Below are positions 1 to 9,200 of a stretch of DNA of 64,000 bases, piece by piece. The DNA comes from Parachlamydia sp. AcF125 (GTDB lineage Bacteria > Chlamydiota > Chlamydiia > Chlamydiales > Parachlamydiaceae), in contig NZ_JAEMUD010000002.1 in assembly GCF_018342475.1 (NCBI RefSeq), positions 496,001-560,000 of the forward strand, written 5' to 3'. Both the position numbers and the translations under genes were made by a program. Within the stretch, counting starts at the first letter, position 1. Each line of letters opens with the position of its first letter. The notes below the pieces were generated by a model, which made no database searches, was not told where the DNA came from, and saw only the letters and a program-made list of their open reading frames with translations.

Positions 1-909
1 ATTCAGGGCTTGATCGCGTGTTTTTCTTTCTTCATTTTCAATCATCCCTAAACGCACATAAATTTCTTCTAAAGGAACTTTAAATTCCCACTCTTGCTGC
101 GTTTTAATCCTAAAAATGGAAATAGTTTTTTGAGAAAGGTAATAGTGTCGAAGAGAGCTAACGAGATTTTGGGGATCTAGTTCTGCCTGAGATAAGGGAG
201 GCTCTGTCTTACATTGAACAATAGAATGTACATGCAGCTGAGCGTTCTGCTCTAAATAGATATTTTTAGCACTAGCCTGGGGGGTGTTAAACGCAAATTT
301 GGCTTGCAAATCGGGTGCTAGGCTAGGTTCACAGCAATCAGGCATACCAAGAGAGGGTTGTTCTGTTAGGCTATTTACTTCTTTGTTATACTTTTTTGCC
401 GATATTAATTCTAGAACTGCTTCTGCCGGATAGCCTGCAGCAATTAAGGCTTGAGAATGCTTTTTCTGAATCCCTCCCTTTGCTCTAGCTTCGCTTGTAC
501 CTAGCACCCAGCTTTCTGCATGCTCGCCTAGCTTGCGGTCTATATCTGTCGCAATCCCTCCCCTGGTAGGCTTAGGAGTGCTGGTACTTTCAAAAAAGCT
601 TGGAGCAGAAAGGGGGACTGACTGAGAAACTACGAGCGTGGCGTCTGCATACTTGGGCCTGCTCTTAGCAAAATCATAAATTGCGATAAGAATGTTTCCT
701 ATCACAGGTAGTAGCAATACAACACAACGAGAAAAGCTTTTTTGCTTTAAATAAGTATAGTAATGATTTTTGGAAATATTTGCTTTTTGCTTGAATGGAA
801 GCACCACGCATTTCTGAAATAGATCAATCAAGCTAGTGATTGTACTTATTCCAGGGATATAGTCAGACACGCGGTCTGCTTTTAATAAAAAGCTAGCATT
901 TATTTCCAT
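1..909 (-). CDS. NACHT-HEAT family protein, N-terminal part (cut by window edge)
   Basis: This is an uninterrupted reading frame of 303 codons from an ATG at 909 down to the left edge. The protein starts MEINASFLLKADRVSDYIP, the N-terminus shared by the four complete family members in this window. A hydrophobic stretch (LLLPVIGNILIAIYDFA) at about residues 62-78 could be a membrane segment. A linker follows containing an AAGYPAE motif, then ASAKNIYL and the conserved pre-NACHT segment LEEIYVRLG. The NACHT domain itself would lie beyond the left edge. The His-rich motif after the ASAKNIYL block has one 12-bp unit (HVHS), where three relatives have two. The last 150 bp before the edge are almost identical to 11037-11190 in another copy, while the upstream region resembles that of the copy ending at 17154, so this gene is a mosaic. 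Function is inferred from the relatives. Confidence 0.9.
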   Translation of the reverse strand, partial: MEINASFLLKADRVSDYIPGISTITSLIDLFQKCVVLPFKQKANISKNHYYTYLKQKSFSRCVVLLLPVIGNILIAIYDFAKSRPKYADATLVVSQSVPLSAPSFFESTSTPKPTRGGIATDIDRKLGEHAESWVLGTSEARAKGGIQKKHSQALIAAGYPAEAVLELISAKKYNKEVNSLTEQPSLGMPDCCEPSLAPDLQAKFAFNTPQASAKNIYLEQNAQLHVHSIVQCKTEPPLSQAELDPQNLVSSLRHYYLSQKTISIFRIKTQQEWEFKVPLEEIYVRLGMIENEERKTRDQALN

Positions 910-937
910 GGCAATAGTCTTAATGATTTAAGAAAAT

Positions 938-966
938 AGTTTACATCTAGGATAGTTAAATGTCAA
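938..966 (-). promoter_or_regulatory. Promoter of the NACHT-HEAT copy at the left edge
   Basis: Reading the minus strand, TTGACA (966-961) is followed after 17 bp by TAAACT (943-938), which lies about 29 bp upstream of the ATG at 909. The same TTGACATTTAA core precedes every family member here, so this is a conserved sigma70/sigma66-type promoter. The -10 is the weaker variant. Confidence 0.65.
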
Positions 967-1137
967 TAGCAAAGGAGGATTTGTGAGTAATAATCCTTGT
1001 AGCATTAGGCTCTGCTGAAAGATCTGAAGTAACCTATTCTCCATGGTCCAGTCATAGCAGCGATTGGTCAATATTACCCCATTGCGCCTCGCAGGTTGCA
1101 GCAAATAGATTTGTTATCGTGCTCGATCGATGAATTC

Positions 1138-4100
1138 TTATGAATCCTCAGCTCGGCCAATGCTATCTAATCGTTTCCTCCATGCACCAATTTCTGAAGG
1201 TAGTTTTTCCCTTATTTCCTTGTAGTTAAGTTCCAAAGCATGTGTAGATAAATAAGCTGTTCTTTTGTCAGAAATGTAGAATTTCTGGTCTTTCACTGAA
1301 AAGCTATCTTCATTAAAGAAACAGGCTTCAGCGATTAAAGAAAATGTTTTTAGGCTTAACTTTAATAAAGCATTTTTATTGATTCCTTGTAAAACGCCAG
1401 CAGCAGACAGCTTGACAGCAGAATCACCTTTCTTAAGGACTTGGATAAGAGCACTTAATGCCTCCTCAGGAAGCTGGCTTCCCTGTTTTTCCACTGCGCC
1501 TAGAACCTCGGCTGCATACTCTTTAACTGCAGAATCGTCCTCTTTGAAGACTTGGACAAGAGCATCTACTACTTCCTCAGGAAGCTGACTTTTCTGTTGT
1601 ACCAATGCCCGTAGGACTTTGACAGCAGAAAGTTTACTCTCAGAATCACCTTCCTTAAGAACTTGGATAAGAGCGCCTAGCGCCTCCTCAGGAAGCTGGC
1701 TTTTCTGTTGTACCAATGCCCTTAGGGCTTCGACAGCAGAATGTTTGGCATCGGAACCACCCTGCTTGAGGACTTGGATAAGAGCACCTAGCACTTCCTC
1801 AGGAAGCTGACTTTTCTGTTGTACCAATACCCTTAGGACTTTGACAGCAGAAAGTCTACTCTCAGAATCGCCTTCCTTAAGGACTTGGATAAGAGCACCT
1901 AGCGCCTCCTCAGGAAGCTGGCTTTTCTGTTGTACCAACACCCTTAGGACTTTGACAGCAGAAAGTTTACTCTCAGAATCACCTTCCTTAAGGACTTGAA
2001 TAAGAGCACCTAGCACCTCCTCAGGAAGCTGGCTTTTCTGTTGTACCGACACCTTTAAGACTTTGGCAGCAGAATGTTTGGCATCGGAATCGCCCTGCTT
2101 GAGGATTTGGATAAGGCAGCCTAATACCTCCTCAGGAAGCTGGCTTCCCCGTTGTATCAGAACCCTTAGAACTTCGGCAGCAAAGCGTTTGGCAGCAGAA
2201 TCGTCCTCCTTGAAGACTTGGATAAGAGCACCTAATGCTTCCTCATGAAGCTGGCTTCCCTGGTGTACCCATTCTACTAAAACTCCGGTTGCATATGCTT
2301 TGGCAGCAAAATCGCCCTCCTTGAAGACTTGAATAAGAGCACCTAATGCCTCCTCAGGAAGCTTACCTGCTTGCCATGCTAGGGCCTTTAAAATGTCGAC
2401 AGCAGAACATTTGACAGCAGAATCGCCCTCCTTGATGGCTTGGATAAGAACAACTAATGCTTTCTCTGAAGGCCTGCCTCTTTGCCATGCTAGGGCTTTT
2501 AGGCCCTCTTCAACTGAATGCTTGGCATCAAAGTAAACCTCCTTGAGGATTTGGTTAAAAGCATCTAACACTTCCTCAGAAAACTTATTTCCTTGTTGTA
2601 TCAATGCTCCTAAGACCCTGGCAGCAGAACGCTTGGCAGCAAGATCCCCCTCCTTGAGGGCTTGGATAAGGACATCTAATACCTTCTCAGGGAACTTACT
2701 CCCCCGCTGGGCCAAAGCTACTAAAATGTCGGCAGCGAAACGCTTGGCATTGAAATCGCCCTCCTTGATGATCTGAATAAGAGCACCTAATGCCTCTTCA
2801 GAAAGCTTGCTTTTCTGCTGTGCCAGGGTTTCTAGAACACCAGCAGCAGAACGTTTGGCTGCAGAATCGCCCTCCTTGAGGACTCGGATAAGAGCACTTA
2901 ATGCCTCTTCAGAAAGCTTGCCTTCCTGCTGTGCCAGAGTTACTAGAACACCAGCAGCAGAACTTTTGGCTGCAGAATCACTCTCCTGTAGTACTTGGAT
3001 AAGAGCACCTAATGCCTCCTCAGGAAGCTGGCTTTTCTGTTGTATCAACACTCTTAGGACTTTGACAGCAGAACGTTTGGCTGCAGAATCGCCCTTCTTA
3101 TAGAGGATTTGGATAAGAGAATTTAATATCTCCTCAGGAAACTTGCACCCCTGTTGTGCCAGGGCTCCTAGACCATCGGCAGCATAATGCTTAGCATCAA
3201 AATCCCCCTCCTTGATGGCTTGGATAAAAGCACCTAATACTTCCTCAGGAAGCTTACGCCTCTGTTGGGCCAGAGCTCCTAGAATACCGGCAGCAAAACG
3301 TTGGGCATGGCAATCGTCTTCAGTGAGGGCTTGGATAAGAGCGCCTAATGCCTCCTCAGGAAACTTAATTCCTTGTTCTGCCAGGGCTTCTAAAACCTCG
3401 GCAGTAGAACGCATGGCAGCAGGATCTCCCTCCTTGAGATCTTGGATAAGAGAATCTATCTCTCCTTTAGGAAGCCCGCCTTCTTGCTCTGCCACCGCTT
3501 TTAAGACACTCAAAGCATATAGCGCAGTAGGATGGTTATCGTTGTGCAGTCTCTTAAACATTTCAATAATAAGCCTCACAATGTCTGGAGCTAATCTTTG
3601 CTCTGTACTTATGGCTTCTTGTAAGTTTATTAGCATTTTTCTTCTGATTTTTGGGTTGGATAATGCTCCTTTGATAAAAGCCGTTACGCTAGAATGATTG
3701 AAGATTTTTTCGTTCTTAAGTAGATATGCAAAGTTTAAATCTAACAAAGAGAGATGCGCCATATAGTCTCTCACAAGCTCAATGAAACCTTCATACTGCT
3801 TCACCATAGCAGGATTTTGACACTCATCAAAACACCCTGCAATTAGATTAAGTTCGCTTCTGACAGCTAAGTCTTTTGGTTCAGAAAAAAGGTCATCAAA
3901 AAAGGATTGAAGTGCATCAGCATAGCGCCGATTATTTGAAGCAACAAGAGAAAGATACCCAGCAATCATGTGTAAAACTAGACCATAGCGAGGTTCAAAC
4001 TTATAATTGCATACAAATTCTTGGCATGCTTGCCTTTCTCCTTTAAGATATTGATTGGCAACTTTTGAAGCTGTTAAAAACTCTTGAAAGGTTAAGTGGA

Positions 4101-6090
4101 TGAAATAACCCTTTTCTTCAGCTTCAGTTTCTTCTTCAGGAATGCGCATCAGCCCACAATCTGCAAGCTCATTGGATGAGATTTTATCGCCCCTAAAGTC
4201 TTCAATTTCTTGCTTACTTAAATAAAGGGTATCTTTTTTCATAGCGAAATCGGCCATTTCTTCAAAAGTGGTGGCAATTTTGGCTACTTCTGGATTTTGG
4301 CGCAGTTTTTTTTCTGACAGAACTTGCTCTTTAGTTTGTTTCGATTTTCCTTGGTCAATTCTTCTTAAGAGAAACCACTTATACATCCAGCTAACTACGC
4401 GGGCATAAATAGCGCTCATCGTAATGGGATGATTAGAATTAAAGAATTTTGGGTCTTCATGAAAGAGGCAGCACAGTAAAATTAAGAGCATAGGAATGCG
4501 GGCAAGACTTGAAACTTGGGGAGAGCTCTTTAAGAGACGGCGCAGTTTTTCTTTTTTCTCTTCAGCTTTGACTTGGGTGAAAAATTTATCGATATAACGA
4601 TCGACTCCTTTTTTATCAAAACCTAGAAGCTCTAGATTACAAGAGGACTTAAAAGAACAGCTTCCAGGTCGTGAAGTGATTAAAATATGGGGAAATAGTT
4701 CTTTTAGCTCCTTGAAAGCTGTAGCAAGGCTATTGTTACCTTGGGCACCTGCTGAAAGCTCATCATAGCCGTCTAAGACAAGCAAAGTTTTTTCTCGAAA
4801 GGCGGGATCTTTTAGGCAAAAGTCGATGACTCTGCGATCGATTTTGCCTTTATATTCTCTCGCAATCAGATCAGCTGGCGTATAGTCTTTATCCTCGGGA
4901 TATTTCCTTAAAGTTAGATTTCTTAAGGGAATCCAAAAGAGGCAGGCAAAGACGCCTTGCCAAAGCTCTTCTTTTGCCCAGCGATAAGCAATGTAGTGGC
5001 ATAGGGTACTCTTACCGCTTCCAGCAGAACCTTGGAGGTAAATTTTTTTAGCATTTTCTTTTTCAAGACTTTTGTGTTCAAAAAGCTTTTCAAGTTTGAT
5101 CTCCAGCTTAGGCTCGAAGATAGTTTCATAAGTTGGGACACGCTCATCTTGAATATAATCAGAATGCTTATTCAAGGCTTGATCGCGGGCTTTTCTTTCT
5201 TTATTTTCAATAATCCCTAAACGCACATAGATTTCTTCTAAAGGGACTTTAAATTCCCACTCTTGCTGCGTTTTAATTCTAAAAATAGAAATAGTTTTTT
5301 GAGAAAGGTAATAGTTTCGAAGAGAGTTAGCGAGATTGTGTGGATCTAGTTCTGTCTGCGATAAGGGAGGCTCTGTCTTATATTGAATAATAGAGTGTGC
5401 ATGAGAGTGAACATGCAGTTGAGCGTTCTGCTCTAAATAGATATTTTTAGCACTAGCCTGTGGACTGTTAAGCGCTAGTTTGGTTTGCAAATCGGGTGTC
5501 AGGCTGTGTTCACAGCAATCAGGTATACCAAGAGAAGGTTGTTCTGCTAGGTTACCTGCTTCTTTCTTACACTTTTTTACTGATACTAATCCTTGAGCTA
5601 TTTCTGCCGGATAGCCTGCAGCAACTAAGGCTCGAGAATGCTTTTTGTAAATCCCTCCCTTTGCCCTGGATTCGTTTGTACCCAGCATCAAGCTTTCTGC
5701 ATGCTCGCCTAGCTCACGGTCTATGTCTATAGCAATCCCTCCCCTGTTAGTTTTAGGAGGTCTGCCACTTTCAGAAAAGTTTGGAGTAGAAAGAGGAGCT
5801 GGCTGAGCGTCTACAGGCATGGCGTCTGCATAATTGGGCCCGCCCTTAGCAAAATCATAGATTGCGACAAGAATGTTTCCTATCACAGGTAGTAGCAGTA
5901 CAACACAGCGAGAAAAGCTTTTTTGCTTTAGATAGGAATAGTAATGACTTTTGGAAATGTTTGCTTTTTGCTTGAATGGAAGCACCGCGCATTTTTGGAA
6001 TAGGTCAATCAAGTTAGTGACTGTGCTTACTCCAGGGATATAGTCAGACACGCGGTCTGCTTTTGATAAAAAGCTAACATTTATGTCCAT
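1138..6090 (-). CDS. NACHT-HEAT STAND-type NTPase, 1650 aa (copy 1)
   Basis: Giant multidomain protein of the STAND class. Domains in order: N-terminus MDINVSFLSKADR; hydrophobic segment about residues 60-78; linker with AAGYPAE; a His-rich HVHSHAHS motif; pre-NACHT LEEIYVRLG; NACHT with Walker A GSAGSGKST (about 353-361), Walker B LLVLDGYDEL (about 435-444) and the ITSRPG sensor (about 470-475); a helical/winged-helix region ending in HLTFQEFL (about 665), the motif typical of NLR-type proteins; 19 HEAT-like units of 37 residues (about 873-1575); and a conserved C-terminal cap of about 75 residues ending WRKRLDS. By family, ligand binding to the repeats would trigger nucleotide-driven oligomerisation, but no known effector domain is visible at the N-terminus. 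The weak Shine-Dalgarno TAAGG sits 8 nt before the ATG. A consensus promoter lies at 6119-6147. Whether it acts in the bacterium or is secreted into the host is unknown. Confidence 0.9.
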   Translation of the reverse strand: MDINVSFLSKADRVSDYIPGVSTVTNLIDLFQKCAVLPFKQKANISKSHYYSYLKQKSFSRCVVLLLPVIGNILVAIYDFAKGGPNYADAMPVDAQPAPLSTPNFSESGRPPKTNRGGIAIDIDRELGEHAESLMLGTNESRAKGGIYKKHSRALVAAGYPAEIAQGLVSVKKCKKEAGNLAEQPSLGIPDCCEHSLTPDLQTKLALNSPQASAKNIYLEQNAQLHVHSHAHSIIQYKTEPPLSQTELDPHNLANSLRNYYLSQKTISIFRIKTQQEWEFKVPLEEIYVRLGIIENKERKARDQALNKHSDYIQDERVPTYETIFEPKLEIKLEKLFEHKSLEKENAKKIYLQGSAGSGKSTLCHYIAYRWAKEELWQGVFACLFWIPLRNLTLRKYPEDKDYTPADLIAREYKGKIDRRVIDFCLKDPAFREKTLLVLDGYDELSAGAQGNNSLATAFKELKELFPHILITSRPGSCSFKSSCNLELLGFDKKGVDRYIDKFFTQVKAEEKKEKLRRLLKSSPQVSSLARIPMLLILLCCLFHEDPKFFNSNHPITMSAIYARVVSWMYKWFLLRRIDQGKSKQTKEQVLSEKKLRQNPEVAKIATTFEEMADFAMKKDTLYLSKQEIEDFRGDKISSNELADCGLMRIPEEETEAEEKGYFIHLTFQEFLTASKVANQYLKGERQACQEFVCNYKFEPRYGLVLHMIAGYLSLVASNNRRYADALQSFFDDLFSEPKDLAVRSELNLIAGCFDECQNPAMVKQYEGFIELVRDYMAHLSLLDLNFAYLLKNEKIFNHSSVTAFIKGALSNPKIRRKMLINLQEAISTEQRLAPDIVRLIIEMFKRLHNDNHPTALYALSVLKAVAEQEGGLPKGEIDSLIQDLKEGDPAAMRSTAEVLEALAEQGIKFPEEALGALIQALTEDDCHAQRFAAGILGALAQQRRKLPEEVLGAFIQAIKEGDFDAKHYAADGLGALAQQGCKFPEEILNSLIQILYKKGDSAAKRSAVKVLRVLIQQKSQLPEEALGALIQVLQESDSAAKSSAAGVLVTLAQQEGKLSEEALSALIRVLKEGDSAAKRSAAGVLETLAQQKSKLSEEALGALIQIIKEGDFNAKRFAADILVALAQRGSKFPEKVLDVLIQALKEGDLAAKRSAARVLGALIQQGNKFSEEVLDAFNQILKEVYFDAKHSVEEGLKALAWQRGRPSEKALVVLIQAIKEGDSAVKCSAVDILKALAWQAGKLPEEALGALIQVFKEGDFAAKAYATGVLVEWVHQGSQLHEEALGALIQVFKEDDSAAKRFAAEVLRVLIQRGSQLPEEVLGCLIQILKQGDSDAKHSAAKVLKVSVQQKSQLPEEVLGALIQVLKEGDSESKLSAVKVLRVLVQQKSQLPEEALGALIQVLKEGDSESRLSAVKVLRVLVQQKSQLPEEVLGALIQVLKQGGSDAKHSAVEALRALVQQKSQLPEEALGALIQVLKEGDSESKLSAVKVLRALVQQKSQLPEEVVDALVQVFKEDDSAVKEYAAEVLGAVEKQGSQLPEEALSALIQVLKKGDSAVKLSAAGVLQGINKNALLKLSLKTFSLIAEACFFNEDSFSVKDQKFYISDKRTAYLSTHALELNYKEIREKLPSEIGAWRKRLDSIGRAEDS
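1363..3474 (-). repeat. 111-bp tandem repeat array encoding 19 HEAT units
   Basis: Nineteen in-frame units of 37 codons run from 3474 down to 1363. The consensus begins LPEEALGALIQVLKEGDS and ends in a QQKSQ-like turn. One unit (starting at 3141) is a codon longer. Units 14-17 (2028 down to 1585) are nearly identical to each other at DNA and protein level, which marks the most recently amplified part. Variation concentrates at the positions after GDS and at the unit-end turn. Confidence 0.9.
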
Positions 6091-6118
6091 AGCAATAGCC
6101 TTAATGATTTAAGAAAAT

Positions 6119-6147
6119 ATTTTACAACCCTGAACTTTAAATGTCAA
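6119..6147 (-). promoter_or_regulatory. Promoter of NACHT-HEAT copy 1
   Basis: On the minus strand TTGACA (6147-6142), 17 bp spacer, TAAAAT (6124-6119), 29 bp upstream of the ATG at 6090. It is nearly a perfect consensus and is shared with the paralogues. Confidence 0.75.
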
Positions 6148-6232
6148 TGACAAAGAAGGGCTTATGGATAATCGCCCCTGTAATATTAAAGAGAAATGAT
6201 AGCAATTCCCTTTAGTATTGATCGATGGATTC

Positions 6233-9200
6233 TTAAGAAAACTCAGTGGAGCTAAGACTATCTAGCCGCTTCCGCCATACACCGAGCTCCGGAGGCAGTT
6301 GTTCCCTCATTTCTTCGTAGCTAAGCTCTAATGTAAGCTCGGATAAATAAGTTACTCTTTTATCGGATACTTGAAGTTGCTGGCCTTTCACTGAAAAGTT
6401 ATAATCAATAAAAAAACAAACTTCAGCGATTAAAGCAAGTGCCTTGCCCCCCATTTTCAATAGTGCATCTTTATCAACTTTTTTTAGTGCGGTGACGGCA
6501 TAAAACCTAGTTAGCCCGACATTTTCTTTGAGAGCTTGGAGGAGAGCGGCTAGTACTTCTCTCGGAAATTCGCCTCTTTGTTTTGCTATTTTTATTAGGG
6601 TCTCACCAGCAGAATCTTTAGTCTCACTATTGCCTTCTTTAAGTGCTTGGATTAGAGAGTCTACCAATTCTTTAGAGACCTCCCCTCCTTGTTTTGCCCT
6701 TGCTTTCATGACATTAGCAACATAAACTTTAGCCATACTATCGCTTTCTTTGAGAGCTTGGATGAGAAAGGTTAGTGCTTCTTTAGAAAACTCACCTCCT
6801 TGCCTTGCTATTGCTTCTAGGGCATCAGCAACAGAACGTTTAGTCTCTCTATCACCTTCTTTAAAAGCTTGGATTAGAGAGTCTAGCAATTCTTTAGAGA
6901 CCTCTCCTCCTTGTTTTACCCTTGCTTTCATGACATTAGCAGCATAAACTTTAGTCATACTATCGCCTTCTTTGAGGGCTTGGATTAGAGCGGCTAGTGC
7001 TTCTTTCGGAAGCTCACCTCTTTGTTTTGCTATTGCTTCTAGGACATCAGCAACAGAACGTTTAGTCTCTCTATCATCTTCTTGAAGAGCTTGGATTAGA
7101 GCGGGCAGCATTTCTTTAGAAAACTCACCTCCTTGTCTTGCTATTGCTCCTAGAGCATCAGCAGCAGAATACTTAATCTCTCTATCACCTTCTTGAAGAG
7201 CTTGAATTAGAGCGGCCAGCATTTCTTTAGAGACCTCTCCTCCTTGTTTTGCTATTGCTCTTAGGGCATCAGCAGCAGAATACTTAATCTCTCTATCACC
7301 TTCTTTAAAAGCTTGGATTAGAGAGTCTAGCAATTCTTTAGAGACCTCTCCTCCTTGTTTTACCCTTGCTTTCATGACATTAGCAGCATAAACTTTAGTC
7401 ATACTATCGCCTTCTTTGAGGGCTTGGATTAGAGCGGCTAGCACTTCTTTTGGAAGCTCACCTCCTTGTTTTGCTATTGCTTTTAGAGCGCTAGCAGCAT
7501 GAGTTTTAGTCCGCTCTTTACTTTCTTTGAAGACTTGGATTAGAGCGGCAAGCGCTTCTTTCTGAAGCTCACCTCTTTGTTTTGCTATTGCTTCTAGAAC
7601 ACTAGCAGCAGACTGTTTAGTCTCTCTATCCCCTTCTTGAAGAGCTTGGATTAGAGCGGCAAGCGCTTCTTTCGTAAGCTCACCTCTTTGTTTTGCTATT
7701 GCTTCTAAAACACTAGCAGCAGACTGTTTAGTCTCTCTATCACCTTCTTGAAGAGCTTGGATTAGAGCGGCAAGCGCTTCTTTCGGAAGCTCATCTCCTT
7801 GCATGGCTATTTTTCCTAGGATACTAGCAGCAGAATATTTAGTTTCTTCATCGCCTTCTTTAAGAGCTTGGGTGAGAGCGCCTAGCATTTCTTTCGGAAG
7901 CTCTCCTCCTTGTTTTGCCATTGCTTTTAAAGCTTCAGCAGCAGAAATTTTAGCCCTACTATCGCTTTCTTTGAGAGCTTGGATTAGAGCGGCTAGTGCT
8001 TCTTTCGGAAGCTCACCTCCTTTTTTTGCTATTAGTCGCAGGGCATTAGCAGCAAAATACTTAGTCATTCCATCGTTTTCTTTGAGAGCTTGGATGAGGG
8101 CGGCAAGCGCTTCTTTCGGAAGCTCATCTCCTTGCATGGCTATTTTTCCTAGGATACTAGCAGCAGACTGTTTAGTCTCCCCATCCCCTTCTTTGAGAGC
8201 TTGAGTGAGAGCGTCTAGTGTTTCTTTCGGAAGCTCATCTCCTTGTTTTGCCATTGCTTCTAAGGCTTCAGCAGCAAAATACTTAGTCATTCCATCGCTT
8301 TCTTTGAGAGCTTGGATGAGAACGGCTAGCGCTTCTTTCGAAAGCTCGCCTCCTTGTTCTGATATTGCCTTTAGAGCAACAGCAGCAGACTGTTTAGTCT
8401 CTTTATCCCATTCTTTGAGAGCTTGGGTGAGAGCGGCTAGCGCTTCTTCCGGAAGCTCACCTCCTTGTTTTGCTATTTTTCCTAGGATACTAGCAGCAGA
8501 AATTTTACTCCTGCTATCGCTTTCTTTGAGAGCTTGGATGAGGGCAGCTAGCACTTCTTTCGAAAGTTCGCCTCCTTGTTTTGCCATTGCTTCTAAGGCT
8601 TCAGCAGCAAAATACTTAGTCATTCCATCGCTTTCTTTGAGAGCTTGGATGAGAACGGCTAGCGCTTCTTTCGGAAGCTCGCCTCCTTGTTCTGATATTG
8701 CCTTTAGAGCAACAGTAGCAGGCTGTTTAGTCTCTTTATCCCCTTCTTTGAGAGCTTGGGTGAGAGCGTCTAGCGCTTCTTTCGGAAGCTCACCTCCTTG
8801 TTCTGCTATTTTTCCTAGGATACTAGCAGCAGAAATTTTACTCCTACTATCGCTTTCTTTGAGAGCTTGGATGAGGGCAGCTAGCACTTCTTTCGAAAGC
8901 TCACCTCCTTGTTTTGCCATTGTTTCTAAGGCTTCAGCAGCAGAAATTTTAGTCCTACTATAGCTTTCTTTGTGAGCTTGGATGAGGCCGTCTAGCGTTT
9001 CTTTCGGAAGCCGGCCCCCTTGTTTTGCTATTGCCTCTAAGGCACTAGCAGCAGAGCCTTTAATCTCTTCATCGCCTTCTTTGAGAGCTTGGGTGAGAGC
9101 GTCTAGCGTTTCTTTCGGAAGCTCGCCTCCTTGTTCTGCTATTTTTCCTAGGATACTAGCAACAGAAATTTTAGTCCTACTATCGCTTTCTTTGAGAGCT

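Noticed and set aside
1363-3474. 111-bp periodic array considered as a CRISPR or satellite
   Set aside because: Repeats and spacers are not distinguishable, the unit is a multiple of three and every unit is coding, so it is a protein repeat array.
8205-8963. Plus-strand open frame of 252 codons opposite the copy 2 HEAT array, and similar frames opposite the other arrays
   Set aside because: They are antisense shadows: the 111-bp period keeps the opposite strand free of stops. They lack Shine-Dalgarno sites and translate to low-complexity Ser/Ala/Trp repeats.
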